NCBI RefSeq assembly: GCF_014851685.1 | Contig: NZ_JACVAC010000016.1 | Location: 1 to 64,000 of the forward strand | DNA from: Pseudomonas sp. PDM05 | GTDB lineage: Bacteria > Pseudomonadota > Gammaproteobacteria > Pseudomonadales > Pseudomonadaceae | DNA: 64,000 nucleotides | Direction of reading: 5' to 3' | Shown: positions 25,810 to 34,311 of the stretch, piece by piece | Layout of the letters: every line of letters begins with the position of its first letter | How positions within the stretch are numbered: the first letter of the stretch is position 1 | Translations under genes and position numbers: made by a program | Notes under the pieces: model-generated | Database searches by the model: none | Told to the model about the DNA's origin: nothing | Seen by the model: only the letters and a program-made list of their open reading frames with translations

Positions 25810-28428
25810 ATGAAAAGCGCAGAAATCCGTGAAGCCTTCCTTCGCTTCTTCGAAGAGCAAGGTCACACCCGTGTCTCCTCCAGCTCTTTGATCCCAGGCA
25901 ATGACCCAACCCTGCTGTTCACTAACGCGGGGATGAACCAGTTCAAGGACTGCTTCCTGGGCCAGGAAAAACGCGCGTACACCCGTGCCACCAGCAGCCA
26001 GAAGTGCGTGCGTGCCGGCGGCAAGAACAGCGACTTGGAAAACGTCGGTTACACCGCTCGTCACCACACCTTCTTCGAAATGCTGGGCAACTTCAGCTTT
26101 GGCGACTATTTCAAGAAAGATGCGATCACCTTCGCCTGGACCTTCCTGACCGGCGTGTTGAAGCTGCCCAAAGAAAAGCTCTGGGTCACCGTCTATGCGA
26201 CGGACGACGAAGCGTATGACATCTGGACCCAGCAAATCGGCGTGCCTGAAGAGCGCATGATCCGTATCGGCGACAACAAAGGCGCGCCGTACGCTTCCGA
26301 CAACTTCTGGACCATGGGCGATACCGGCCCGTGCGGCCCTTGCACCGAGATCTTCTACGACCACGGCGCCGACATCTGGGGTGGCCCGCCAGGCTCGCCG
26401 GAAGAAGACGGTGACCGCTACATCGAGATCTGGAACAACGTATTCATGCAGTTCAACCGCACCGCCGACGGCGTGTTGCATCCGTTGCCAGCGCCGTCGG
26501 TCGACACCGGCATGGGCCTGGAGCGGATCAGTGCGGTGATGCAGCACGTGCATTCCAACTACGAAATCGACCTGTTCACCAACCTGCTGAGCGCCTCGGC
26601 GGCGGCCATTGGCTGTGCCAATGACAACCAGTCTTCGCTCAAGGTGGTGTCCGATCACATCCGTTCCTGCGGCTTCCTGATCGCCGATGGCGTGCTGCCG
26701 TCGAACGAAGGCCGTGGATATGTGCTGCGCCGCATCATCCGCCGCGCCTGCCGCCACGGTAACAAGCTGGGCGCCACTGGCAGCTTCTTCTACAAGATCG
26801 TCGCCGCACTGGTTGCCGAGATGGGCGACGCCTTCCCGGAGCTCAAGCAGCAGCAAGGTAATATCGAGCGCGTGCTCAAGGCTGAAGAAGAGCAGTTCTC
26901 CAAGACCCTCGAGCACGGCCTGAAAATCCTCGAGCAGGATCTGGCCGGGCTCAAAGGCACCGTGGTGCCGGGCGACGTGGTGTTCAAGCTGTACGACACC
27001 TACGGCTTCCCGATGGACCTGACTGCCGACATCGCCCGTGAGCGCGAGCTGACCATCGATGAAGCCGGTTTTGAGCGCGAGATGGAAGCCCAGCGTGTGC
27101 GTGCACGTTCCGCCAGTTCCTTTGGCCTGGACTACAACACCTTGGTCAAGGTTGATGTGCCGACCGAGTTCACCGGCTATAGCGCTACCGTGGGCTCGGC
27201 CAAGATCGTCGCCATTTATAAAGACGGCAAGTCGGTCGACGTGTTGAACGAAGGCGAGGAGGCGGTAGTAGTCCTGGACCAGACGCCGTTCTACGCCGAG
27301 TCCGGTGGCCAGGTTGGTGACTGTGGTTTCCTCAGTTCGACGTCCGGTCGGTTTGAAGTGCGCGACACCACCAAGACCGGCGGTGCGTTCCTGCATCACG
27401 GCAAGTTGGTGCTGGGCAACCTGACCGTTGGTGCGCCGGTCGACACTCAGGTCGACGCCAACGTGCGCCACGCCACGGCGCTGAACCACTCGGCCACTCA
27501 CTTGCTGCACGCTGCACTGCGTCAGGTGCTGGGCGATCACGTCCAGCAGAAGGGCTCGTTGGTCGATAGCCAGCGCCTGCGTTTCGACTTCAGCCACTTC
27601 GAAGCGATCAAGCCGGAGCAGATCAAGGCCCTGGAAGACATCGTCAACGCCGAGATCCGCAAGAACACCCCGGTGCAAACCGAAGAAACCGACATCGAGA
27701 CCGCCAAGGCCAAGGGCGCCATGGCGCTGTTCGGCGAGAAGTACGGCGACAGCGTGCGCGTACTGAGCATGGGCGGTGATTTCTCGGTGGAACTGTGTGG
27801 CGGTATCCACGCCAACCGCACCGGCGACATCGCCCTGCTGAAAATCATCAGCGAAGGTGGTGTGGCGTCCGGTGTGCGGCGTATCGAGGCAGTGACCGGT
27901 GCTGCGGCCCTGGCCTACCTCAATGCGGCCGAAGAACAACTCAAGGAAGCGGCCAGCCTGGTCAAGGGCAGCCGCGACAACCTGATCGACAAGCTGTCCG
28001 CCGTACTGGAGCGCAACCGCGCCCTGGAGAAACAGCTGGAGCAGTTGCAAGCCAAGGCAGCCAGTGCGGCGGGCGACGATCTGTCGGCTTCTGCGGTGGA
28101 CGTCAAGGACGTGAAAGTCCTGGCCGCGCGCCTGGACGGTCAGGACGGCAAGGCGCTGTTGGCCTTGGTCGATCAGTTGAAGAACAAGCTCGGCCGCGCA
28201 GTGATCCTGCTCGGCGGTGTCCATGAGGATAAGGTCGTTCTGGTTGCCGGTGTAACCAAGGACCTGACTGGCCAACTCAAGGCCGGTGATTTGATGAAAC
28301 AAGCCGCTGCGGCAGTGGGCGGGAAGGGTGGTGGTCGTCCGGACATGGCGCAAGGCGGTGGTGTAGACGCCGGTGCCCTGGACGCGGCCCTGGCCCTGAC
28401 CGTGCCGTTTGTCGAGGCGGGTATTTAA
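25810..28428 (+). CDS. alaS: Alanyl-tRNA synthetase
   Basis: 872 residues, the usual size. It charges tRNA-Ala. The class II catalytic core is N-terminal (MKSAEIREAFLRFFEEQGHT, TNAGMNQFKDCFLG). The editing domain zinc motifs are LNHSATHLLH and CGGIHANRTG, followed by a C-Ala region with coiled coil and Gly-rich GGKGGGRPDMAQGG. The ATG at 25810 matches the family start; the upstream in-frame codons overlap the promoter. A 9-bp hairpin (GAGCCCATG/CATGGGCTC, 28441-28465) without T-run follows. Confidence 0.97.
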   Translation: MKSAEIREAFLRFFEEQGHTRVSSSSLIPGNDPTLLFTNAGMNQFKDCFLGQEKRAYTRATSSQKCVRAGGKNSDLENVGYTARHHTFFEMLGNFSFGDYFKKDAITFAWTFLTGVLKLPKEKLWVTVYATDDEAYDIWTQQIGVPEERMIRIGDNKGAPYASDNFWTMGDTGPCGPCTEIFYDHGADIWGGPPGSPEEDGDRYIEIWNNVFMQFNRTADGVLHPLPAPSVDTGMGLERISAVMQHVHSNYEIDLFTNLLSASAAAIGCANDNQSSLKVVSDHIRSCGFLIADGVLPSNEGRGYVLRRIIRRACRHGNKLGATGSFFYKIVAALVAEMGDAFPELKQQQGNIERVLKAEEEQFSKTLEHGLKILEQDLAGLKGTVVPGDVVFKLYDTYGFPMDLTADIARERELTIDEAGFEREMEAQRVRARSASSFGLDYNTLVKVDVPTEFTGYSATVGSAKIVAIYKDGKSVDVLNEGEEAVVVLDQTPFYAESGGQVGDCGFLSSTSGRFEVRDTTKTGGAFLHHGKLVLGNLTVGAPVDTQVDANVRHATALNHSATHLLHAALRQVLGDHVQQKGSLVDSQRLRFDFSHFEAIKPEQIKALEDIVNAEIRKNTPVQTEETDIETAKAKGAMALFGEKYGDSVRVLSMGGDFSVELCGGIHANRTGDIALLKIISEGGVASGVRRIEAVTGAAALAYLNAAEEQLKEAASLVKGSRDNLIDKLSAVLERNRALEKQLEQLQAKAASAAGDDLSASAVDVKDVKVLAARLDGQDGKALLALVDQLKNKLGRAVILLGGVHEDKVVLVAGVTKDLTGQLKAGDLMKQAAAAVGGKGGGRPDMAQGGGVDAGALDAALALTVPFVEAGI

Positions 28429-28525
28429 GGCGCCATGATTGAGCCCATGGTCTAGTCATGGGCTCGCTCCGGTGCTGGAAGATTTGTTTATTGGGCGCCC
28501 CTTTACGGGCTGAGGCGGCTTAGAA

Positions 28526-29767
28526 ATGGCTTTGATCGTACAGAAATTTGGAGGCACCTCGGTCGGCTCCGTCGAACGAATCGAGCAGGTGGCCGACAAG
28601 GTTAAGAAATTCCGCGATGCCGGCGACGACCTGGTGGTGGTGCTGTCGGCCATGAGCGGCGAGACCAATCGCCTGATCGACCTGGCCAAGGCTATCAGCG
28701 GTGATCAAGCGCCGCTGCCGCGTGAGCTGGATGTGATCGTGTCTACCGGCGAGCAGGTGACCATCGCGTTGCTGGCCATGGCGCTGAACAAGCGCGGTGT
28801 GCCGGCGGTGTCCTACACTGGCAGCCAGGTGCGCATCCTCACCGATAGCGCACACACCAAGGCGCGCATCCTGCAGATTGACGATCAGAAAATTCGTGCT
28901 GATCTGAAAGCAGGGCGCGTGGTAGTTGTAGCCGGCTTCCAGGGTGTGGACGAGCACGGCAACATCACCACCCTCGGGCGTGGCGGTTCGGACACCACCG
29001 GCGTGGCGCTGGCAGCGGCTCTCAAGGCTGATGAGTGCCAGATCTACACCGATGTGGATGGCGTCTATACCACTGACCCGCGTGTGGTGTCCGTGGCCCA
29101 GCGCCTGGACAAGATCACCTTTGAAGAGATGCTGGAAATGGCCAGCCTCGGTTCCAAGGTGTTGCAGATCCGTGCGGTGGAATTCGCCGGCAAGTACAAC
29201 GTTCCGCTGCGCGTATTGCACAGCTTCAAAGAGGGTCCGGGCACCCTCATTACTATTGATGAAGAGGAATCCATGGAACAGCCGATCATTTCCGGTATCG
29301 CTTTCAACCGTGATGAAGCCAAGCTGACCATCCGTGGCGTGCCAGACACCCCGGGTGTGGCCTTCAAGATTCTCGGCCCGATCAGTAATGCGAATGTAGA
29401 AGTCGACATGATCGTGCAGAACGTTTCGCACGATAACACCACCGATTTCACCTTCACCGTGCACCGCAACGAGTACGATGCGGCGTTCAAGATCCTGGAA
29501 AACACTGCCAGCGAGATTGGCGCGCGTGAAGTGGTGGGTGACACCAAGATTGCCAAGGTGTCGATCGTGGGCGTGGGCATGCGTTCCCATGCCGGCGTTG
29601 CCAGCCGCATGTTTGGCGCCCTGGCCAAGGAAAGCATCAACATCCAGATGATCTCCACGTCGGAGATCAAGGTCTCGGTGGTGATCGAAGAGAAGTACCT
29701 GGAACTGGCTGTCCGCGCGCTGCATACCGCGTTCGAGCTCGACGCTCCGGCCCGACAGGGCGAGTGA
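28526..29767 (+). CDS. lysC: Aspartate kinase
   Basis: 413 residues. It phosphorylates aspartate, the first step to lysine, threonine and methionine. The kinase signature KFGGTSVGS is at residues 7-15, and RGGSDTTGVALAAAL forms part of the active site. Two C-terminal ACT domains (from about residue 265: FNRDEAKLTIRGVPDTPG, and VSIVGVGMRSHAGVA) mediate feedback inhibition by lysine/threonine. The order alaS-lysC-rsmA is that of P. aeruginosa PA0903-PA0905. In this gene class an internal start can give a separate beta subunit; this cannot be settled here. Confidence 0.96.
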   Translation: MALIVQKFGGTSVGSVERIEQVADKVKKFRDAGDDLVVVLSAMSGETNRLIDLAKAISGDQAPLPRELDVIVSTGEQVTIALLAMALNKRGVPAVSYTGSQVRILTDSAHTKARILQIDDQKIRADLKAGRVVVVAGFQGVDEHGNITTLGRGGSDTTGVALAAALKADECQIYTDVDGVYTTDPRVVSVAQRLDKITFEEMLEMASLGSKVLQIRAVEFAGKYNVPLRVLHSFKEGPGTLITIDEEESMEQPIISGIAFNRDEAKLTIRGVPDTPGVAFKILGPISNANVEVDMIVQNVSHDNTTDFTFTVHRNEYDAAFKILENTASEIGAREVVGDTKIAKVSIVGVGMRSHAGVASRMFGALAKESINIQMISTSEIKVSVVIEEKYLELAVRALHTAFELDAPARQGE

Positions 29768-29780
29768 TGCGGTAATGCCA

Positions 29781-29814
29781 GGAAGGCGCGGTTTACCGCG
29801 CCTTTCCTTTTTTT
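29781..29814 (+). terminator. Terminator of lysC
   Basis: Stem GGAAGGCGCGG / CCGCGCCTTTCC with a TTTA loop followed by a T-run, 13 bp past the lysC stop. Confidence 0.92.
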
Positions 29815-29945
29815 GTAGGGCGCATGTTCTTTTGCGTGGGCTCGACAATACTTAGGCGGGTAGGGCCATGGCCTTTGGGTTGTAGGTCGAACGCCTTTTT
29901 TTTGCAGACTGTTGTTCCTGAACTGAAATGCGTGAGGAGAAAGGT

Positions 29946-30134
29946 ATGCTGATTCTGACTCGTCGTTGCGCAGAAAGCCTGATTATTGGTGATGGCGAAA
30001 TCACCGTGACTGTGCTCGGCGTCAAAGGCAATCAAGTGCGTATTGGGGTTAACGCTCCGAAAGAGGTAGCGGTCCACCGTGAGGAAATCTACCTGCGGAT
30101 CAAGAAAGAGAAGGACGAAGAACCAAGCCTTTAA
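29946..30134 (+). CDS. rsmA: RsmA/CsrA global post-transcriptional regulator
   Basis: 62 residues, full-length CsrA family: MLILTRRCAESLIIGDGEIT then KGNQVRIGVNAPKEVAVHREEIY. The RNA-contacting R44-type residue (in AVHREE) and L4/R6 N-terminal strand are intact. It dimerises and binds GGA motifs near ribosome sites to repress translation of secondary metabolism and biofilm genes, and is titrated by Gac-controlled small RNAs. The ATG follows GAGGAGAAAGGT. The location just after lysC and before tRNA-Ser is conserved. Confidence 0.98.
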   Translation: MLILTRRCAESLIIGDGEITVTVLGVKGNQVRIGVNAPKEVAVHREEIYLRIKKEKDEEPSL

Positions 30135-30153
30135 TTTTTATCGTTTTTTATGT

Positions 30154-30182
30154 TTGCAAACGGGGATGAACGTGGTTAATAT
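30154..30182 (+). promoter_or_regulatory. Candidate tRNA-Ser promoter
   Basis: TTGCAA (30154-30159), 17-bp spacer, TAATAT (30177-30182), followed by a GC-rich discriminator and the tRNA 14 bp later. Confidence 0.6.
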
Positions 30183-30196
30183 ACGCCCCGTGTTGC

Positions 30197-30287
30197 GGAG
30201 AGCTGGCCGAGTGGCCGAAGGCGCTCCCCTGCTAAGGGAGTACACCTCAAAAGGGTGTCGGGGGTTCGAATCCCCCGTTCTCCGCCA
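30197..30287 (+). tRNA. tRNA-Ser (anticodon GCT)
   Basis: 91 nt. Acceptor arms GGAGAGC/GTTCTCC pair (one G-T), anticodon arm CTCCC-CT-GCT-AA-GGGAG, long variable arm as expected for a serine tRNA, GTTCGAAT T-loop, encoded CCA. Confidence 0.97.
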
Positions 30288-30352
30288 TTATTTGCTTAGT
30301 ACGTTGCAATCTGGTTTTTTCGTAAGTTGTTGAAATTAAACGAAAAAATAGC

Positions 30353-30380
30353 TTTACATAGAGATTGAACGGCCTATAAT
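30353..30380 (+). promoter_or_regulatory. tRNA-Arg promoter
   Basis: TTTACA (30353-30358), 16-bp spacer, TATAAT (30375-30380), then the GC-rich discriminator GCGCGGC, 15 bp ahead of the first tRNA-Arg. Strong sigma-70 promoter of the stringent type. Confidence 0.8.
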
Positions 30381-30394
30381 GCGCGGCAACAAAT

Positions 30395-30471
30395 GCACTC
30401 GTAGCTCAGCTGGATAGAGTACTCGGCTACGAACCGAGCGGTCACAGGTTCGAATCCTGTCGAGTGCACCA
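30395..30471 (+). tRNA. tRNA-Arg (anticodon ACG), copy 1
   Basis: 77 nt: acceptor GCACTCG/CGAGTGC, anticodon arm CTCGG-CT-ACG-AA-CCGAG, T-arm ACAGG-TTCGAAT-CCTGT, encoded CCA. The A34 is normally edited to inosine by TadA. Confidence 0.98.
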
Positions 30472-30543
30472 TTTAAGAGTCAGTTGCAGCAATGCAGGTG
30501 GCTTGGCTCCAACCAGTTGTGATCTGGTCTAAAAACACAATCT

Positions 30544-30620
30544 GCACTCGTAGCTCAGCTGGATAGAGTACTCGGCTACGAACCGAGCGGTCACAGGTTC
30601 GAATCCTGTCGAGTGCACCA
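30544..30620 (+). tRNA. tRNA-Arg (anticodon ACG), copy 2
   Basis: Identical to copy 1 over all 77 nt, 72 bp downstream and without its own promoter, so the two are probably processed from one transcript. Confidence 0.98.
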
Positions 30621-30627
30621 TACAAAC

Positions 30628-30654
30628 AAAAAGCCCGCCTAGTGCGGGCTTTTT
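30628..30654 (+). terminator. Terminator of the tRNA-Arg pair
   Basis: AAAGCCCGC-CTAGT-GCGGGCTTTTT immediately after the second tRNA. Confidence 0.92.
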
Positions 30655-30969
30655 GCCGTCTGGGGTTTGTGTGGGAATGATCCCGGGTTTTATCTTTTCT
30701 CCTACGTCATGTGTTTTCCTTTCGGGCAGCGTCGTCGCAGTTCATAGATCCAGCCATTGCTCAGCTTTTGCTCGCAAGCGCTTGTTCTTGCCAGTTTTTT
30801 AACGTTTAAAGCGGTCGGGCGGTGTATCATTGCGCCCGTCAGCCCCGCCGGGGCTTGTGGAATACCTCCATGGACTTACCCAGTAGTTACTCAGTACCCC
30901 GTTTTACCAATCATGAATTGACTGATTGATCCTTCCGGCGTGCCCCGCTGCTGGGAGTGGAGTTCGCCT
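30655..30969. other. mgtE upstream region
   Basis: 315 bp with no gene. A TATCAT-like -10 lies near 30825 and a GCCCCGCCGGGGC hairpin at 30843-30855 falls in the probable leader. I do not recognise a known magnesium riboswitch. Confidence 0.4.
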
Positions 30970-32412
30970 ATGACCGAAGTAGAAGTAAAGAAAACACAAG
31001 AAAGCCTGCAGGATCGCCTGGCTCAAGTCATCGAGCTGCTGCAGCGCCAGCGTGTGGTCGAAGACCTTACGCATCGCCAGGAAGGTCCGAACCACGACCG
31101 CGTCGAAAACCTGGTCCACCGCCAAAACCTCGTCGAGTTGCAGCGCAAGCTCGATGATCTGCACTCCGCCGACGTCGCTTACATCCTCGAAGCCTTGCCG
31201 CTCGATGATCGACTGACCCTCTGGCAGTTGGTCAAGGCTGACCGCGACGGCGACATCCTTCTCGAAGTATCCGACTCGGTCCGTGAAACCCTGATCGCCG
31301 ACATGGACGATCACGAGCTCCTGGCTGCGGCCAAGGAGATGGACGCCGACGAACTCGCTGACTTGGCCCCTGAGCTGCCGCGTGACGTCGTGCACGAGCT
31401 GATGGAGGCCCTCGACGGCCAGCAACGTGAGCGAGTGCGCTCCGCGCTGTCCTATGACGAGGACCAGGTCGGCGCCCTGATGGACTTCGAGATGGTCACC
31501 ATCCGCGAAGACGTCAGCCTGGAAGTGGTTCTGCGCTACCTGCGCCGGCTGAAAGAGCTGCCTGGCCATACCGACAAACTGTTCGTGGTCGACTACGAAG
31601 GCATTCTCAAGGGTGTGCTGCCGATCAAGCGTTTGCTGGTCAATGATCCGGACAAGAAAGTTGCGGACCTGATGGCCAGCGACACGGTGAGTTTTCACCC
31701 GGACGAAGATGCGTACGAGGCTGCCCAGGCGTTCGAGCGTTACGACTTGATCTCGGCGCCGGTAGTCGACAAGAACGGCAAGCTGATTGGTCGTTTGACC
31801 ATCGATGAAATGGTCGACTTGATTCGTGAGGAAAGTGAGACCGAAGTCCTCAACATGGCGGGTTTGCGTGAAGAGGAAGACATTTTTGCATCGGTCTGGC
31901 GCTCACTGCATAACCGTTGGGCGTGGTTGGCGATCAACCTGATTACCGCGTTTATTGCGTCGCGGGTGATTGGGTTGTTCGAGGGCTCGATCGAGAAATT
32001 GGTGGCCCTTGCGGCGCTGATGCCGATTGTGGCCGGCATCGGCGGCAACTCGGGTAACCAGACGATTACCATGATCGTGCGTGCCATGGCGCTGGATCAG
32101 GTGAGTACCGCCAATTCATCGCGCTTGCTGCGCAAGGAGCTGGCGGTTGGCTTGATCAACGGTCTTGTGTGGGGTGGGGTAATTGGTGTGGTGGCTTACT
32201 TGCTCTACGGCAGTTGGTCGCTCGGCGTCGTGATGACGGCCGCCATGACCCTCAACCTGCTGCTGGCCGCCTTGATGGGTGTGTTGATCCCCATGACCCT
32301 GGCCCGCCTCGGACGCGACCCTGCGATGGGTGCCAGTGTGATGATCACCGCGATGACCGACAGTGGTGGCTTCTTCATCTTCCTGGGGTTGGCAACGATC
32401 TTCCTGCTTTGA
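30970..32412 (+). CDS. mgtE: MgtE-type magnesium transporter
   Basis: 480 residues in the standard order. The N-terminal superhelical MgtE_N domain (about 35-155) contains DELADLAPELPRDVVHELME. A pair of CBS domains (about 155-285) follows, with MDFEMVTIREDVSLEVVLRYL. The C-terminal five-helix pore starts near residue 320, with the conserved GIGGNSGNQTITMIVRAMA and MTLNLLLAALMGVLIPM. The CBS domains close the pore at high internal Mg2+. In P. aeruginosa, MgtE also affects type III secretion genes through the Gac/Rsm pathway; rsmA lies about 0.8 kb upstream here. ATG at 30970 after GGGAGTGGAGTTCGCC. Confidence 0.95.
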   Translation: MTEVEVKKTQESLQDRLAQVIELLQRQRVVEDLTHRQEGPNHDRVENLVHRQNLVELQRKLDDLHSADVAYILEALPLDDRLTLWQLVKADRDGDILLEVSDSVRETLIADMDDHELLAAAKEMDADELADLAPELPRDVVHELMEALDGQQRERVRSALSYDEDQVGALMDFEMVTIREDVSLEVVLRYLRRLKELPGHTDKLFVVDYEGILKGVLPIKRLLVNDPDKKVADLMASDTVSFHPDEDAYEAAQAFERYDLISAPVVDKNGKLIGRLTIDEMVDLIREESETEVLNMAGLREEEDIFASVWRSLHNRWAWLAINLITAFIASRVIGLFEGSIEKLVALAALMPIVAGIGGNSGNQTITMIVRAMALDQVSTANSSRLLRKELAVGLINGLVWGGVIGVVAYLLYGSWSLGVVMTAAMTLNLLLAALMGVLIPMTLARLGRDPAMGASVMITAMTDSGGFFIFLGLATIFLL

Positions 32413-32424
32413 TCCAACCCCGAT

Positions 32425-32442
32425 GGGGGCAGCTCTGCCCCC
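32425..32442 (+). terminator. Hairpin after mgtE
   Basis: GGGGGCA-GCTC-TGCCCCC 12 bp past the mgtE stop. The T-run is poor, so termination may be partial. Confidence 0.5.
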
Positions 32443-32471
32443 TTGCTGCATCCTCTTCCCAAATCCCAGGC

Positions 32472-32497
32472 AAAAAAAAGCCAGCACATGGCTGGCT
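32472..32497 (-). terminator. Terminator of amrZ
   Basis: On the minus strand, AGCCAGC-CATGT-GCTGGCT followed by eight T residues, 18 bp past the amrZ stop. Confidence 0.92.
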
Positions 32498-32515
32498 TCG
32501 GCTTTCAGGTGCAGA

Positions 32516-32842
32516 TCAATTGGCTTCTGCGGCCGCCTCAACGTCGTGCGCGATAAGCGAGACGAGAGCATTTTGCTGGCGGTGGGAGAGCTGACGAAAA
32601 CGCTGCAGCAGTTCGCGTTCGTGCAGTGACAGCTCGGGGCTGTCCAGGCGCATGCTCAACTCTTCGCCCAACGCACCTTCCTGAATAAGGCTTTGCTCCA
32701 GGCGCGCGATGATTTCGGAGTTCATGCTGCGGTGATGATTGCGAGCCACCTCGGCAATGCGTTCCCGCATTCCGTCTGGCAGACGTACGACGAACTTGTC
32801 AGCCGTACGGCTGGAATAAATTGCCTGTTTCAATGGGCGCAT
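32516..32842 (-). CDS. amrZ: AmrZ/AlgZ ribbon-helix-helix regulator
   Basis: 108 residues. It has an N-terminal arm (MRPLKQAIYSSRTADKF), an Arc-type RHH domain (FVVRLPDGMRERIAEVARNHHRSMNSEIIARLEQ, residues ~17-50 with the DNA-reading beta strand KFVVRLP), and a C-terminal tetramerisation helix region (LSLHERELLQRFRQL). It is closely similar to P. aeruginosa AmrZ (PA3385), which represses fleQ and its own gene, activates alginate and twitching genes and tunes c-di-GMP enzymes. The start has no strong ribosome site. Upstream GGC-N5-GCC motifs could be autoregulatory (see findings). Expression would feed into the flagellar genes 3-11 kb to the right. Confidence 0.93.
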   Translation of the reverse strand: MRPLKQAIYSSRTADKFVVRLPDGMRERIAEVARNHHRSMNSEIIARLEQSLIQEGALGEELSMRLDSPELSLHERELLQRFRQLSHRQQNALVSLIAHDVEAAAEAN

Positions 32843-33222
32843 ATATTTAACCGGTTAGTTCAGGGGAGCGGTTTCTGGAATTGGCCGCAAGCGATGAGTG
32901 TTAAGACAAGGCTCACGACCAAAGTTCAACCTGAATTGCAAAGAGGCCGCATCATGCCTCAGATTTGCCAGTTCCTTGGCGTCAATTCTGTGACAAATAT
33001 TGAACTGCCTAAAGGCTTAATGCCAGCACTGATTTGCATTTTTGCGGACTGGTTGGAAAACTTTTTGGCGAAGGATTTCATCCAGTAATGATCGCGCAAA
33101 GCCCGGCCGCAAAAGGGTTTTAGGCCGCACATCGTATAGCAAAGTGGCCTTTTGCCCTTGAGTTTAAGACTAGTGGCAATTTGCCGATTTACTAGCACGA
33201 GGCGACATAAGGTAGGTGGGAG
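32843..33222. other. amrZ upstream region
   Basis: 380 bp of lower GC content with no credible gene. It contains two AmrZ-like palindromes, GGCCTTTTGCC at 33146-33156 and GGCAATTTGCC at 33175-33185, 29 bp apart, about 305-345 bp before amrZ. Confidence 0.4.
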
Positions 33223-33402
33223 TCAACGCAGTACGGGGTCGAATTTGATCCGGCGACCCACGATGAGGGTCAGCAACAGAATGCCGGCAAACACGCCGCT
33301 GGCGATAAAAGCGCTGGATTGCACGTCCCGCGCGCTGGCATTCAGTCCCAGGATGGCACTGGCCAGGGTCAGGCAGAGAAACAGCCAGGCGGGCTTGTTC
33401 AT
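33223..33402 (-). CDS. Small two-helix inner-membrane protein
   Basis: 59 residues, MNKPAWLFLCLTLASAILG at the N-terminus and a second hydrophobic helix IASGVFAGILLLTLIVG, ending GRRIKFDPVLR. Basic C-terminus suggests both ends face the cytoplasm. A similar small protein occurs in other Pseudomonas genomes; no function is known to me. The start is supported by GAGGACGTCCCA upstream. It follows the next leftward gene by 10 bp, so they form a pair. Confidence 0.75.
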   Translation of the reverse strand: MNKPAWLFLCLTLASAILGLNASARDVQSSAFIASGVFAGILLLTLIVGRRIKFDPVLR

Positions 33403-33412
33403 TGGGACGTCC

Positions 33413-33640
33413 TCAGAAAACCCAGTGTTCGGCGGATGGCGCTGCTTGAGTGCCCTGGGTCAGGTGAATGTCGGATTGCGGTTTGACGGCCATCACGGCC
33501 AGTTGCGGACGCTGTTGCAAATGATGGGGCACGGGCTGACGCAGCTGCGCGGTGTCGTCGCTAGTGTTCGATTGGAAATGGAAGGCCACCAATGCCGCCA
33601 GGGCTGCGGTGTTGAGAGCTAACAGAAGGGCGCTGTTCAT
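33413..33640 (-). CDS. Small membrane-anchored protein, unknown function
   Basis: 75 residues. One N-terminal hydrophobic helix (ALLLALNTAALAALVAF) is followed by a polar, Gln/Pro-rich tail (RQPVPHHLQQRPQLAVMAVKP) that would lie in the periplasm. Two in-frame ATGs lie six bases apart (33646 and 33640); GGAGAAC suits the second better. First gene of a pair with the two-helix protein 10 bp downstream. I do not recognise a family. Confidence 0.6.
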   Translation of the reverse strand: MNSALLLALNTAALAALVAFHFQSNTSDDTAQLRQPVPHHLQQRPQLAVMAVKPQSDIHLTQGTQAAPSAEHWVF

Positions 33641-33966
33641 AATCATGTTCTCCGCAGCAGGCATGGCCGAGTTGGTTTTATAAGGGAAGTATTGCAGAAC
33701 CCGTGCCAAGGTTTTAATTCAATAAAATCAGTTACTTAAGTGTAGTTTGGTGGGCTGTTTTATTGCAATTTGCAATGCTGGCATTTTGGGGTAATGCATT
33801 TTGCACGATGGCGCCAAGTGCCCGGTTCCACGGGACCAAACGGCAGCTACCCCGGTAAGCTGCGGCCTACACTCAAAAAGCCTACAGACGACATGACAAA
33901 ACCCAACCCGGCCGTTAACATGCACGCCGTCCGTCGCACCGCCCCTCGGCGAGATGACGGTCATTG
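33641..33966. other. Gene-free region before tRNA-Arg(CCT)
   Basis: 326 bp. It contains the small-protein pair's promoter on the minus strand, AT-rich GCATTTTG repeats near 33780-33806, and an inverted repeat (GCAGCT ... AGCTGC, 33843-33863). A promoter for the tRNA must lie in the last 80 bp but no clear -35/-10 pair stands out. Confidence 0.35.
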
Positions 33967-34043
33967 GTCCCAGTAGCTCAATTGGATAGAGCATCCCCCT
34001 CCTAAGGGGAAGGTTGGCCGTTCGAACCGGCCCTGGGACACCA
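33967..34043 (+). tRNA. tRNA-Arg (anticodon CCT)
   Basis: 77 nt: acceptor GTCCCAG/CTGGGAC, anticodon arm TCCCC-CT-CCT-AA-GGGGA, T-arm GGCCG-TTCGAAC-CGGCC, encoded CCA. This tRNA type is often an integration site, but no attL/attR duplicate or integrase is seen nearby. Confidence 0.97.
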
Positions 34044-34048
34044 GATCC

Positions 34049-34084
34049 AAAGCCCCGCACAGATTGTTCTGGCGGGGCTTTTTT
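34049..34084 (+). terminator. Terminator of tRNA-Arg(CCT)
   Basis: AAGCCCCGC ... GCGGGGCTT followed by a T-run, 6 bp after the tRNA. Confidence 0.92.
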
Positions 34085-34311
34085 GTGGGCGCTTTTTAAA
34101 GATGTGTCGAACCTTGACGCTGTTCAGGGTTCACAGCAGGTGCGCGGTGTATTTATCACGATCTATGTACCTTGCAGCCAGCCGGGCAGCGTCTGACGGT
34201 TAAGCAAAATAATCCCCGGAAACAGCATATGCCGCCTGTCCGGACCCGCCCACCCAGGACTATCATGCCGATAGCCCTGTCTCTCACCGCAAGGAGCCGC
34301 TCGGAACGCCG

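Noticed and set aside
30395..30620. Duplicated 77-bp sequence as a mobile repeat
   Set aside because: It is simply two identical tRNA-Arg genes, a common arrangement.
32693..33088. 131-codon rightward frame overlapping amrZ
   Set aside because: Overlaps amrZ on the opposite strand and has no ribosome site or recognisable domain.
33967..34043. tRNA-Arg(CCT) as a genomic island attachment site
   Set aside because: No integrase nearby and no duplicate of the tRNA 3' end seen in the window.
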